Positions 18,670-27,947 of a DNA stretch of 64,000 nucleotides are shown here, in pieces. Position 1 is the stretch's first letter; the number at the start of each line of letters is the position of its first letter. The position numbers and the translations under genes are program-made. Origin of the DNA: Alkalimonas delamerensis (GTDB taxonomy: Bacteria > Pseudomonadota > Gammaproteobacteria > Enterobacterales > Alteromonadaceae); contig NZ_JAUZVY010000003.1 in assembly GCF_030717955.1 (NCBI RefSeq), positions 186,001-250,000 on the forward strand, given 5' to 3'. Under the pieces are notes generated by a model. It did not search any database and was not told where the DNA came from. It saw nothing but the letters and a program-made list of their open reading frames with translations.

Positions 18670-19962
18670 ATGTCTACGATTGCCAACATCATTGCCCGTG
18701 AAATCATCGACTCACGTGGCAACCCGACCGTGGAAGCGGATGTGATTTTAACCAGCGGCATTATTGGCCGTGGCTGCGCCCCATCCGGCGCCTCGACCGG
18801 CTCGCGTGAAGCGCTGGAGCTGCGCGATGGCGATAAAAGCCGTTATTTAGGTAAAGGCGTGCAGCAGGCTGTCGCCAACATCACAGGTCCTATCAAAGCC
18901 GCTTTGGTGGGACAGGATGCGCAGCAGCAGGCTGAGATCGATCGCATCATGATCGAGCTGGATGGGACCGAGAGCAAAAGCAAGCTGGGTGCCAACGCCA
19001 TTCTGGCCGTATCGCTGGCGGTAGCGCGTGCCGCCGCTGCCGATAAGCAAATCCCGCTGTACCAGCACATTGCCGATTTAAACGGTACCCCAGGCCAGTA
19101 CTCGATGCCGGTGCCGATGATGAACATCATCAACGGTGGTGAGCATGCCGACAACAACGTCGATATTCAGGAATTCATGATCCAGCCGGTCGGCGCTAAG
19201 AGCTTTGGTGAAGGCCTGCGCATGGGCGCTGAAATTTTCCACCAGCTGAAAAAAGAGCTGCAGCAGCGCGGCCTGAACACTGCGGTTGGTGATGAAGGTG
19301 GTTTTGCGCCGGATCTGAAATCGAACGAAGAAGCCCTGACGGTGATCGTTGAAGCGGTCAAAGCAGCCGGCTACGAGATGAACAAAGACATCACCCTGGC
19401 GCTGGATTGTGCGGCCTCTGAGTTCTACCATGACGGCATGTATGAGCTGTCGGGCGAAGGTAAAAGCTTTGATTCCTTCGGCTTTAATGACTTCCTGGCC
19501 GACCTGACCCAGAAGTTCCCGATCGTTTCGATTGAAGACGGGCTGGATGAAAGCGACTGGGACGGTTGGAAAGATTTAACCCAGAAAATCGGTGCCAAGG
19601 TGCAGCTGGTCGGTGATGATTTGTTTGTGACCAACACCAAGATCCTGACCCGCGGCATTGAAGAAGGCATCGGCAATTCCATTCTGATCAAGTTCAATCA
19701 GATTGGCTCGCTGACCGAAACCCTGCAGGCGATTAAAATGGCCAAAGATGCCGGCTTTACCGTGGTGATTTCACACCGCAGCGGCGAAACCGAAGACGCC
19801 TTTATCGCTGATCTGGCGGTAGGTACCGCAGCTGGTCAAATTAAAACCGGCTCGCTGTGCCGCTCGGATCGCGTTGCCAAGTACAACCAGCTGCTGCGTA
19901 TCGAGCAGGAGCTGGGCGACAAAGCCATTTACAAAGGCCATAGCGAAATCAAAGGCCAGTAA
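18670..19962 (+). CDS. eno: Enolase
   Basis: Enolase interconverts 2-phosphoglycerate and phosphoenolpyruvate in glycolysis and, in Enterobacteria, scaffolds the RNA degradosome. The 430-residue protein begins IIAREIIDSRGNPTVE, has the metal and catalytic motifs DEGGFAPD, SIEDGLDE and the C-terminal SHRSGETEDAFIADLAVG. The start at 18670 is the family start. A strong terminator follows. Confidence 0.98.
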   Translation: MSTIANIIAREIIDSRGNPTVEADVILTSGIIGRGCAPSGASTGSREALELRDGDKSRYLGKGVQQAVANITGPIKAALVGQDAQQQAEIDRIMIELDGTESKSKLGANAILAVSLAVARAAAADKQIPLYQHIADLNGTPGQYSMPVPMMNIINGGEHADNNVDIQEFMIQPVGAKSFGEGLRMGAEIFHQLKKELQQRGLNTAVGDEGGFAPDLKSNEEALTVIVEAVKAAGYEMNKDITLALDCAASEFYHDGMYELSGEGKSFDSFGFNDFLADLTQKFPIVSIEDGLDESDWDGWKDLTQKIGAKVQLVGDDLFVTNTKILTRGIEEGIGNSILIKFNQIGSLTETLQAIKMAKDAGFTVVISHRSGETEDAFIADLAVGTAAGQIKTGSLCRSDRVAKYNQLLRIEQELGDKAIYKGHSEIKGQ

Positions 19963-19976
19963 GATCTTAAACCATT

Positions 19977-20014
19977 AAAAAAACCTGCCAGCGGTGCAAG
20001 CCCTGGCAGGTTTT
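19977..20014 (+). terminator. Rho-independent terminator after eno
   Basis: AAAACCTGCCAG and CTGGCAGGTTTT form a 12-bp stem around an 11-nt loop, with an A run before and a T run at its 3' side. It closes the pyrG-eno unit. Confidence 0.85.
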
Positions 20015-20083
20015 AAGCACTGTGGCGCTTAGTGCAAACTTTCTAATCTAGCCGACAGCAAACAGTGAAAGGAAGTGAGGACT

Positions 20084-20890
20084 ATGGATAGTCTGCAATC
20101 GTGTTATGCAAAACGAAGCCTTTGGTGGCTGCCAGGTTCGTTGGTTTTTATGGTGGTGTTTTTACTGCTTTCAGATGCGTTTCACGATGTTGCACTACCC
20201 ATGCCAGAAGAGCTCTGGTCCCTTAGCTGGAACAGAATTTTTTACCTGATTGTATTTTCATCTTTTATCTACCTTTTATTGAAAAAGTGCGGAAGCTTTA
20301 AAGCAGCTTTTGGTGAAGGCCTCTCCGATGGGATGATTTTGCTTAGCATGATGCTAGGCGGTATTTTCATTTTTTCCGCAATAATGGGGTACGATGCCAT
20401 TTACTACCCTCTAAGAGAGAGCATGCCAGCCTGGTTGGCTAGCTATATTTTTAGCAGTGTCGAGCAAGTCACCTTAGCTTATCCTGGCTGGGTTATCGTG
20501 CTCGATGTCCTTGGCATTGTTGTAGTTACTGCTGTGTGGGAAGAGATGCTGTTTCGCGGCATATTGCTGTTTGTTCTGATGAAAAAATTATCGTTTTGGC
20601 CTGCGGCCATGATCAGCTCAATTCTGTTTGGTGTGATGCATTCGGATATAGTTGGAGCTACCTTGTTTGGCCTTGCGCTTTGTTACATCACTTGGCAAAC
20701 GAAGTCGTTACTGCCAGCCATTATTGTGCATAGCGTCAATAATTTTATTGCGATAAGTTTGTCTTATGCATTCCCCGCAATGGAGGATGCGCCCATGTTA
20801 TCGGCTGGGGCAGCGATACCACTCTTTGTGCTGTCTTTGCTATTGATGGTTTATTTTGTCAGGCAGTTAAGCTGCCATGGTAAGTTTTAA
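20084..20890 (+). CDS. CPBP family intramembrane metalloprotease
   Basis: The 268-residue polytopic membrane protein has about seven hydrophobic segments and the CPBP (Abi/Rce1-like) motifs: EEMLFRGI near residue 155, FGVMHSD near 188, and HSVNNFIAI near 223, which supply the glutamates and histidines of the active site. Family members process lipid-modified or peptide substrates or act in self-immunity; the substrate here is unknown. The ATG at 20084 has GGAAGTGAGG just upstream. Base composition is visibly more A+T-rich than in neighbouring genes, suggesting later acquisition. It converges with selO. Confidence 0.8.
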   Translation: MDSLQSCYAKRSLWWLPGSLVFMVVFLLLSDAFHDVALPMPEELWSLSWNRIFYLIVFSSFIYLLLKKCGSFKAAFGEGLSDGMILLSMMLGGIFIFSAIMGYDAIYYPLRESMPAWLASYIFSSVEQVTLAYPGWVIVLDVLGIVVVTAVWEEMLFRGILLFVLMKKLSFWPAAMISSILFGVMHSDIVGATLFGLALCYITWQTKSLLPAIIVHSVNNFIAISLSYAFPAMEDAPMLSAGAAIPLFVLSLLLMVYFVRQLSCHGKF

Positions 20891-20941
20891 CCGGTACCTG
20901 CGTGGATGGGCAAAAGCTTTACGGCCTTTTGCGTTAACTCT

Positions 20942-22432
20942 TTAAGTACCGCAAAAAGTCCGGTGTACCACTTCTTCGGTCTTCGGCGGGGCGATTAAAT
21001 CCGCGTCGCTGGTGCTGGCAAAAGGTGTCTGCCAGGCTTGTTGCAGGCGCTGGAAAAAGCGCAAGTCGCCTTGGTCCTGCGCCTGATCGATGGCTTTGGC
21101 AATTAAGTGATTGCGTGGGATCAATAGTGGATTGACGCCATCCATCTGCGCTGCGATGTCGCTATGACTGAGTGGCTGTTGGGCCAGTCGTGTCAGCCAG
21201 CGCTCGCGCCATTCGGTGAAGATAGCGCTGTTGGCGAAAAGCGCTTGGGCTTTGCTATCGGCGGCTGGGCGCAGTTCATCACTCAGGTAGCGAAAGCCGA
21301 GGGTAAAGTCGACCTGATGTTGCTCCAGCAAGTGCAGGTAATCATCGAGTAAGACTTTGTCGGCCGGACTGGGCTCGGTGATGCCGACTTTGGTCGCCAT
21401 CTGCGACAGCCACAGCGCTTCATACTGCGGCTGAAATTGCTGCAAGGCTTTGGTGGCTAACTCCACCGCGGTTTTTTCATCACCCGCGATCAGTGGCAGC
21501 AGACACTCGGCCAGCCGGGCCAGATTCCACAGCGCGATCGGGGGCTGATTGCTGTAGGCATAGCGGCCGCGCCGGTCAATCGAACTGAAGACTTTATCGG
21601 CCTGGTACTGATCAATAAAAGCACAGGGGCCATAGTCGATGGTTTCGCCAGAGATGCTGGTATTATCGGTATTCATCACACCGTGAATAAAGCCCAGTCG
21701 CATCCAGTGGGCGATGAGGCTGGCTTGTTTGGTCACTACTTGCGCGAGGAAGGCAAGGTAAGGATTGTCCTGCTGTTGGCAGTCCGGGTAGTGCCGGTCA
21801 ATCACATAATCGGCGAACTGGCGCAAATAACCGGGGTTGCCCAAAGCGGCAATGTACTGAAAGGTGCCAATGCGAATATGGCTGCTGGCGACCCGGGTCA
21901 GAATGGCGCCTGGTACCGGCTCATCCCGATAGACATTCTGACCTGTAGCAACGGCAGCCAATGCCCGGGTGGTGGGCACGCCCAGCACCTGCATGGCTTC
22001 GCTAACCAAATACTCACGGATCACCGGGCCGATGGCGGAGCGGCCATCACCACCGCGGGAGAAAGGGGTTGGGCCAGCGCCTTTGAGTTGCACATCAAAG
22101 CGCTTGCCATCCTGTGCAATCACCTCGGCCAACAACAGCGCCCGGCCATCGCCCAGCTGTGGGTTGTACTGACCAAACTGATGACCGGCATAGGCCTGAG
22201 CCATGGGTTTGGCCCAGCCTGGTACGCTATTTCCGGCAAACTGCTGCAAGCCAAGCTCAGTGCGCTGCTCGGCTTTTTCCAGCCCAAGGTAGTCTGCCAG
22301 TGGCTGATTAAAGGCCAGCCAGTCGGGAGCCTCTACCGGACTGGCTTGCCAAGGCTGATAAAACTGGCTGGGAAGGCGTGCATAACTGTGATCGACTTGC
22401 ACAAGGAAACTCCTGCGGTGTTTCATGGTCAT
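20942..22432 (-). CDS. selO: Protein adenylyltransferase SelO (YdiU family)
   Basis: SelO is a pseudokinase-fold enzyme that transfers AMP to Ser, Thr or Tyr of proteins and is linked to redox homeostasis. The 496-residue protein carries the family stretches GDGRALLLAEV, GAGPTPFSRGGDGRSAIGP and MNTDNTSISGETIDYGPC. The cysteine third from the C-terminus (FCGT end) matches the position of the redox-active Cys/Sec in the family. An alternative start lies two codons downstream. It stands alone, diverging from the HiPIP gene. Confidence 0.93.
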   Translation of the reverse strand: MTMKHRRSFLVQVDHSYARLPSQFYQPWQASPVEAPDWLAFNQPLADYLGLEKAEQRTELGLQQFAGNSVPGWAKPMAQAYAGHQFGQYNPQLGDGRALLLAEVIAQDGKRFDVQLKGAGPTPFSRGGDGRSAIGPVIREYLVSEAMQVLGVPTTRALAAVATGQNVYRDEPVPGAILTRVASSHIRIGTFQYIAALGNPGYLRQFADYVIDRHYPDCQQQDNPYLAFLAQVVTKQASLIAHWMRLGFIHGVMNTDNTSISGETIDYGPCAFIDQYQADKVFSSIDRRGRYAYSNQPPIALWNLARLAECLLPLIAGDEKTAVELATKALQQFQPQYEALWLSQMATKVGITEPSPADKVLLDDYLHLLEQHQVDFTLGFRYLSDELRPAADSKAQALFANSAIFTEWRERWLTRLAQQPLSHSDIAAQMDGVNPLLIPRNHLIAKAIDQAQDQGDLRFFQRLQQAWQTPFASTSDADLIAPPKTEEVVHRTFCGT

Positions 22433-22590
22433 CTATTGTACCTCAATCCAGGTTTGGTAGCCGGCCAAATAGCAGCTATGCTATGCCAAAGGATTGGTTT
22501 TCTTGCGCGGTATCAAAACCAATCGGCTCTTTAGAAAGTACAATAAAAAGATAATAAAAAATATTTTTTACACTATGCAGGAGTTTAACC

Positions 22591-22884
22591 ATGTCAAATA
22601 CCAATGAAAAACGTCGTCAGTTTCTCAAGCTCTCGGCCGGTGGTCTGATCGGAATGACGCTGGGTGGGATCAGCTTGCGTGCAGTGGCGGCGGAGAAAAT
22701 TAAACTGGACGATCCGCTGGCAGTGGCGATGCGTTACACCCACGAATCGGAAGTGGAAGGCCAGTACTGCCACAACTGCAACCTGATCCAGGGTGAAGAC
22801 GCCGATTGGCGTCCTTGCGCCATCTTCCCAGGCAAATTGGTCGCCAACGAAGGTTGGTGTGCTGCTTGGGTTAAGATGCAATAA
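22591..22884 (+). CDS. High-potential iron-sulfur protein (HiPIP)
   Basis: This small periplasmic [4Fe-4S] electron carrier is known from purple sulfur bacteria and some aerobic gammaproteobacteria, where it can donate electrons to reaction centres or terminal oxidases. The 97-residue precursor has a Tat-type signal (RRQFLKLSAGG) ending near VAAE. The mature part has the four cluster cysteines in YCHNCNLIQG, RPCAIFPG and GWCAAW. It stands alone between its own upstream region and a strong terminator, so it is probably monocistronic. Confidence 0.93.
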   Translation: MSNTNEKRRQFLKLSAGGLIGMTLGGISLRAVAAEKIKLDDPLAVAMRYTHESEVEGQYCHNCNLIQGEDADWRPCAIFPGKLVANEGWCAAWVKMQ

Positions 22885-22906
22885 GTTCTGCCCTGCTTTA
22901 CTACGG

Positions 22907-22935
22907 AAGGCCAGCTAGGTGTAGCTGGCCTTTTT
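22907..22935 (+). terminator. Rho-independent terminator after the HiPIP gene
   Basis: AAGGCCAGCTA / TAGCTGGCCTT form an 11-bp stem with a GGTG loop followed by a T run. Confidence 0.88.
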
Positions 22936-22993
22936 GCCTTCTTTCAGGGGGCTTTTGCAGCTAAACTAAAGGGACTTGTTTAAGGAACTTGCT

Positions 22994-24223
22994 ATGCCCC
23001 GTTATTCCAGCGACTTTATCCGCGCCATGCCCAAAGCCGATCTGCATCTGCACTTAGATGGCAGTTTACGGCTTGATACGCTGCTGGCTATGGCCAAAAC
23101 CCTGAAAGTGCCGCTGCCGGCCGATACGGTAGAGGGGATGCAGGCCCAGGTGTTTAAGCCGGCCTATCAGAATTTGGGCGAATACCTGCGCGGTTTCCAA
23201 TACACCTGTGCCGTGCTGCGGGATGCCGATCATTTAACTCAGGCCGCGTACGAGCTGGCGCTGGATAATCTGGCCGAAGGCGTCAATTACATCGAAGTGC
23301 GTTTTGCGCCACAGCTGTTGATGGATTTAAGCAAAGGCTTGGACTTTGATACCGTCATGCGAGCGGTTAATGCGGGCTTACAGCGGGCGGAGCTGGAGTA
23401 CAACAGCTCGGCCGCGGTGTTGGACCAGGGCAAGCCGCCGTTTCGCTATGGCATCATCAACTGCGCGATGCGAATGGTCGCGGCCAAAGGCTTTTCGCCT
23501 TATTACGATCAGCTGTTTCAGCTGATGCGGGACTTTGAGCCGATGCAGGTGATCAAACTGGCGGCAATGGAGTTGGTTCGGGCCAGCGTGCGGCTGCGTG
23601 ATGATGAAGGCATACCCATTGTCGGCTTGGATTTGGCCGGCCAGGAATCGGGTTATCCGGCCAGCAAGTTTAAAGAAGTGTACGATTACGCCCATCAGCA
23701 CTTTTTGCTGAAAACCGTACATGCCGGCGAAGCCTATGGCGCCGAGAGTGTGTTTGAAGCCATTACCGAGTGCCATGCCGATCGGATTGGTCATGGCTAT
23801 TCGTTGTTTTTACCAGAGCGGATTCAGGACCCGGCCATTGCCGATCCGACAGCCTACAGCCAGCGGCTGGCGTCTTTTATGGCGGATAAGCGCATTGCCA
23901 TTGAAGTCTGCCTGACCAGCAATTTGCAAACCAACCCGGCCATCGCCGATATCCGCCAGCATCCGTTTGGCGAGATGCTGAAAAACCGGATGGCGACGGT
24001 GATTTGTACCGACAACCGTCTGGTGTCCAATACCACCCTGAGCCATGAATACCAGCTGGCGCTCGATCACTTTGATATCCCGATCAAGCGGCTAAAAGAC
24101 ATGGTGGCCTACGGCTTTAAGAAGAACTTCTTTCCCGGCAGCTATGTTGAAAAGCGCCAGTACGCCAAAATCTGTCTGCAGTACTTTGATAGGGTGGCGC
24201 AGCACTATGGTTTTATTAGTTAA
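22994..24223 (+). CDS. add: Adenosine deaminase family protein
   Basis: This metal-dependent amidohydrolase is expected to deaminate adenosine to inosine in purine salvage. The 409-residue protein has the HxH zinc motif in ADLHLHLDGS (near residue 18), HAGEAYG with the zinc-binding His and catalytic Glu, RIGHGYS, and CTDNRLVSN supplying the Asp. It is longer than E. coli Add (333), mostly from an extra segment near residues 130-200, so the substrate could be a related nucleoside. The ATG at 22994 has AAGGA upstream. lctP follows after 10 nt. Confidence 0.85.
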   Translation: MPRYSSDFIRAMPKADLHLHLDGSLRLDTLLAMAKTLKVPLPADTVEGMQAQVFKPAYQNLGEYLRGFQYTCAVLRDADHLTQAAYELALDNLAEGVNYIEVRFAPQLLMDLSKGLDFDTVMRAVNAGLQRAELEYNSSAAVLDQGKPPFRYGIINCAMRMVAAKGFSPYYDQLFQLMRDFEPMQVIKLAAMELVRASVRLRDDEGIPIVGLDLAGQESGYPASKFKEVYDYAHQHFLLKTVHAGEAYGAESVFEAITECHADRIGHGYSLFLPERIQDPAIADPTAYSQRLASFMADKRIAIEVCLTSNLQTNPAIADIRQHPFGEMLKNRMATVICTDNRLVSNTTLSHEYQLALDHFDIPIKRLKDMVAYGFKKNFFPGSYVEKRQYAKICLQYFDRVAQHYGFIS

Positions 24224-24233
24224 AGGCCGTTAG

Positions 24234-25859
24234 ATGACGACCCTGCAATGGCTGACCGCCCTGATGCCGGTGCTCAGCGTCTTTGTGCTTTTGGTGTTGC
24301 TGCGTTTGCCGGCGACCCGTGCTATGCCACTGAGTTTACTGGTGTCGGCGCTGCTGGCTCTTTGGGTCTGGCAGCTGCCGCTAAAGCAGTTGCTGGCTGC
24401 CATGCTGGAAGGCAGCGTGATTGCTGTCAGTATTTTATGGATTGTGTTTGGCGCTATCCTGCTGCTGAATGTGTTGCGTTACAGCGGTGGCCTGGATGCC
24501 ATTCGGGCCGGTTTTGCCAAACTCTCACCAGACCGGCGGGTGCAAACCATTCTCATTGGCTGGCTTTTTGTTAGCTTCTTAGAAGGGGCGGCCGGGTTCG
24601 GTACCCCAGCCGCCATTGCTGCGCCCTTGCTGGTGGCGCTGGGCTTTTCGCCGCTGGCTGCGGTGGTTCTGGCGCTGATCGCCGATTCGAGCAGCGTGTC
24701 TTTTGGTGCAGTCGGGACCCCGGTGCTGGTGGGCATTGCCCAGGGCATGGAAGGGGCTAGCCCGGAGGCATTGCAAGCCATTGCGCTGACCGCCATTGGC
24801 ATTGATGTGCTGGTGGCCTCCTTACTACCACTGATCCTTTGCTTGATCCTGACCCGTTTTTTCAGCGAAGAAAAAAGCTGGTGGCCAGCCTTGCAACTGG
24901 CACCTTTTGCGCTGCTGGGTGGCTTGGCCTTTACCGTGCCCGCTTATGGCGTAGCCTGGTTGCTTGGGCCTGAGTTTCCATCCATTTTGGGGGCCTTAAC
25001 CGGCCTTGTGCTGATGAGCACTTTGGCACACTTTGGTATTTTGTTGCCGAAAACGCCCTGGTATTTTTCTGCTGAGGATAAGCAACAAAGCCAGGCTTTG
25101 CAGCAGCTGGTGGCTGCATCGGACAGGATCATGCCTCTGTGGCGGGCCTGGCTGCCCTATGGTCTGGTGGCGCTGCTGTTGGTGCTGAGCCGTATACCGC
25201 AGCTGCCGTTGCAAGGCTGGTTGCGCAGCCTGGAATGGCGCTGGGCCAATATCCTGGGAACCGACATCAGTGCCAGCCTGGCCCCTTTGTACTTGCCGGG
25301 CAGTTTCTTTTTGGCGGTGGCGCTGCTGACACTCTGGTTGCACCAGAACCCAAAGCAGCAAAGCCCCTGGCGCATGGTGCAACAAGCCGGGCGCGACAGC
25401 CTGGCCCGGCTGGGGCCGGCCACCATTGCCTTGATGGCCTCGGTGCCGATGGTGCGGATTTTCCTGCAATCCGGTGTCAATGATGCTGGCCTTGCGGCGA
25501 TGCCGTTTGAGTTGGCGCAGGTCGCTGCGCTGCATCTGGCCGATTATTGGCTCTGGGTTGCGCCTTTAATTGGTGCTTTGGGATCTTTTTTGGCCGGCTC
25601 GGCGACCTTTTCCAATATGATGTTTGCGTCTTTCCAGCAAGCGGTCGCCGCCGAAGCGGCCTTGCCAGAGACACTGGTGCTGGGATTGCAACTGCTGGGT
25701 GCCAATGCTGGCAATATGATCTGTGTGGTCAATGTGGTGGCCGCCGCCAGCGTGGTCAATTTAAGTGGCCGTGAAGGCGATATTATCCGTTATACCCTGC
25801 TGCCGATGCTGTATTACTGCCTGGCCGCCAGCTTGGTGGCGGTATTATTCTGGCTTTGA
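24234..25859 (+). CDS. lctP: L-lactate permease (LctP/LldP family)
   Basis: This polytopic transporter of 541 residues resembles L-lactate/glycolate permeases that import lactate with protons. About 12-14 hydrophobic segments are present, with the family patches FLEGAAGFGTPAAIAAPLLVAL and DSSSVSFGAVGTP near residues 115-165, and a matching C-terminal patch around GSATFSNMMF. No lactate dehydrogenase is nearby. Position right after the deaminase suggests co-transcription, although the substrate relation is unclear. Confidence 0.88.
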   Translation: MTTLQWLTALMPVLSVFVLLVLLRLPATRAMPLSLLVSALLALWVWQLPLKQLLAAMLEGSVIAVSILWIVFGAILLLNVLRYSGGLDAIRAGFAKLSPDRRVQTILIGWLFVSFLEGAAGFGTPAAIAAPLLVALGFSPLAAVVLALIADSSSVSFGAVGTPVLVGIAQGMEGASPEALQAIALTAIGIDVLVASLLPLILCLILTRFFSEEKSWWPALQLAPFALLGGLAFTVPAYGVAWLLGPEFPSILGALTGLVLMSTLAHFGILLPKTPWYFSAEDKQQSQALQQLVAASDRIMPLWRAWLPYGLVALLLVLSRIPQLPLQGWLRSLEWRWANILGTDISASLAPLYLPGSFFLAVALLTLWLHQNPKQQSPWRMVQQAGRDSLARLGPATIALMASVPMVRIFLQSGVNDAGLAAMPFELAQVAALHLADYWLWVAPLIGALGSFLAGSATFSNMMFASFQQAVAAEAALPETLVLGLQLLGANAGNMICVVNVVAAASVVNLSGREGDIIRYTLLPMLYYCLAASLVAVLFWL

Positions 25860-25872
25860 TTCGGACGACGCC

Positions 25873-26379
25873 TTAGACAGACTGTAAGCAGCGGCAGCTG
25901 CTGCTTTCGCCGTTAAGCCAGGTTCCGGCAAACTGGATTTCATCACGCAGCAATCGCTCTATCCAACCATCGCCAGAGCCGCAGATGGGCCCCGCAGTGT
26001 ATGGGCCTGCGTACACCAGTTCATTTCCATTCAGTAAAATGGCCATTGGCGCTGCTGGTATGCTTAATCCCAGTTGCCTGGCCTCAGCAATACTCAGGGT
26101 CTGTTGCGGGATCCCTGCAAAGCTCTGCTGCAGTGTTTGCTGGTGTTGTTGCTGCTGACGATGGCAGCGGCAAGCGGGGTCGATCACATGCAGCAGTTGC
26201 ATAGAGCTCCCGCTCGGTGCTGCGAGCAAGCTGCTAAGCTCAAGCTCATGCGTGCCTTGCTGCTGCCAGCGCTGCTCCGGGTCAAAAACGCCAACCACAC
26301 TGCGCTGATCCTGCCACAACAGGTAACCGCTCAGTAGCAGCCAGCCTAGTAGCATCAGCGAACTCAATGCAACTTTCAT
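25873..26379 (-). CDS. DUF6436-like thioredoxin-fold protein
   Basis: This 168-residue protein has an N-terminal membrane anchor (about residues 4-22) and a periplasmic part. The pattern HVIDPACRCHRQ near residue 66, APMAILLNGNELVYAGPY near 110-127 and ICGSGDGWIE resembles DUF6436, a thioredoxin-like domain with conserved cysteines. Function is unknown; redox or metal roles are possible but unproven. Its start lies 1 nt after the stop of the upstream chemoreceptor gene, so the two should be translated from one mRNA. Confidence 0.65.
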   Translation of the reverse strand: MKVALSSLMLLGWLLLSGYLLWQDQRSVVGVFDPEQRWQQQGTHELELSSLLAAPSGSSMQLLHVIDPACRCHRQQQQHQQTLQQSFAGIPQQTLSIAEARQLGLSIPAAPMAILLNGNELVYAGPYTAGPICGSGDGWIERLLRDEIQFAGTWLNGESSSCRCLQSV

Positions 26380-26380
26380 C

Positions 26381-27862
26381 TCAATGACTAAAGCGTTTCA
26401 TTTCAATGGCCAAGGTATCGGAGGCGGATTTTACGCCCTGGGCCACATCGACTACGCGTTGCCCCTGTTGTTGCTGCTCAATCGCCATCGAGCTTAACTC
26501 CTGCGCTGACTCGGCAATCTCCTGACTGGCCTGACCTTGCTGGCTTAAGGTGGTGGACATAATTTCGGCCGATTGCAGCACGCTTTGCACTTGCTGCAAA
26601 ATGGCTCTCAGTTGCTCACCACTGTCACTGGCACTCTCTTTGGTTTGTTCCAGCTGATTCAGGCATTGATCGACGGCTTCGACCGATTGCTGGCTGCTTT
26701 GCACCATCCGCTCAATCATGCCTTTAATTTCACCGGCTGAGCTGTTGGTTCTGGATGCCAGGGTGCGCACCTCGTCGGCGACCACGGCAAAACCACGACC
26801 TTGTTCGCCGGCACGGGCTGCCTCTATGGCAGCATTGAGCGCTAGCAGGTTGGTTTGCTCGGCAATGCCCTGGATCACATCAAGCACCCCTTTAATCTCC
26901 TGGGTGGACTCTGCCATGCCATGCACTTTCTGCCTGGAAGCGGCCAGATTCTCAGCCAGTGCCTGGATGGTTTGAATGGTGGTAGTGATGGAGGCTTGTC
27001 CTGAGCCTGCGGCCTGATCGGAGTCGTGTGCCAACGACACCACCTGGTTCGCCAATTCTGCCAACTCCTGAATGCTGGCCGACATTTGTTCGGTGGCAGA
27101 AGCTATGCGCTCCACCTCTTTCATTTTTTGTGTCATCCTATCGGCCAGCGAGCTGCCTTGCTCCAGCAGCTCACCAGACTCATGGTTGAGTTGCCGGGCA
27201 ACGCCATCAATGGTCTGCACCGTTTGCTGGACGGTGGCCATCACCTGGGTAAAGCGATCAATAAGTCTGGAGCGGACAACCGGTTCGGGTGTTTGCAAGC
27301 TAATTTTGCCTTGCTCATTTAGCATCTGATGCGAGCTGGTCATAAAGAACTGACCGATTTGTGCTTCTTTGTAGCTGTAGCGGCAAATCAACATGAGTAC
27401 AACGGCTTCGACCACCACATAGCCTGCGTGGATCATCACGATGGTGAAGGTTGCATCCGAGTCCGGTACCAGGTAAACCGGTTGGCCGCTACTTTGCAGC
27501 CACATAAACAGCAGATGATGGACAGCAATCACGCCAGCCGCCACCAGAATGACCAGCCAGTCCCGAAAGGCAATCAACACGGCCAGCAGCACAAAAATGC
27601 CAAAGTGCACTTCGGTCATGCCCATGCTTTGCTGAATGTGCAGCGCAGAAAACAGCATAAAGCTGATGCCATAGCTGATGCGTGCCAATGGATGATCGCC
27701 CAGGCTCTGTTGCAACCAAAAGGGAATGGCCACGGCGGGCACGCCGATAAGCAAAGCCAGCAACCAGGTGTTGTGCAAAAAGGCCAATAAAAAGGCCAGC
27801 ACCAGCAAGCCGCAGTTGACGTACAGTGCGATCTGGAAAGCTTGTTGACGAAACTTGGGCAT
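26381..27862 (-). CDS. Methyl-accepting chemotaxis protein with multi-TM N-terminus
   Basis: This 493-residue chemoreceptor has an N-terminal block of about six membrane helices (residues 10-175) with no large periplasmic domain. It includes an AFRDWLVILVAAG / VHHLLF pattern recurrent in this receptor type. The C-terminal cytoplasmic signalling domain contains the conserved hairpin tip EQTNLLALNAAIEAARAGE and RGFAVVADEVRTLA. The sensed signal is unknown; membrane-embedded sensing of a hydrophobic ligand or of energy state is possible. It heads a two-gene unit with the DUF6436-like gene. Confidence 0.9.
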   Translation of the reverse strand: MPKFRQQAFQIALYVNCGLLVLAFLLAFLHNTWLLALLIGVPAVAIPFWLQQSLGDHPLARISYGISFMLFSALHIQQSMGMTEVHFGIFVLLAVLIAFRDWLVILVAAGVIAVHHLLFMWLQSSGQPVYLVPDSDATFTIVMIHAGYVVVEAVVLMLICRYSYKEAQIGQFFMTSSHQMLNEQGKISLQTPEPVVRSRLIDRFTQVMATVQQTVQTIDGVARQLNHESGELLEQGSSLADRMTQKMKEVERIASATEQMSASIQELAELANQVVSLAHDSDQAAGSGQASITTTIQTIQALAENLAASRQKVHGMAESTQEIKGVLDVIQGIAEQTNLLALNAAIEAARAGEQGRGFAVVADEVRTLASRTNSSAGEIKGMIERMVQSSQQSVEAVDQCLNQLEQTKESASDSGEQLRAILQQVQSVLQSAEIMSTTLSQQGQASQEIAESAQELSSMAIEQQQQGQRVVDVAQGVKSASDTLAIEMKRFSH

Positions 27863-27947
27863 AAAAAGCTCCTGACAGCTTGAAGCAAGAATGGTTTATT
27901 GATGTTTAATTAAAGTGTAGCAGCTGCCGGAAAACAACAATAAATGT

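Noticed and set aside
20891..20941. GCAAAAG/CTTTTGC repeat between the CPBP gene and selO as a terminator
   Set aside because: The loop is long, the stem is A/T-rich and there is no T tract.
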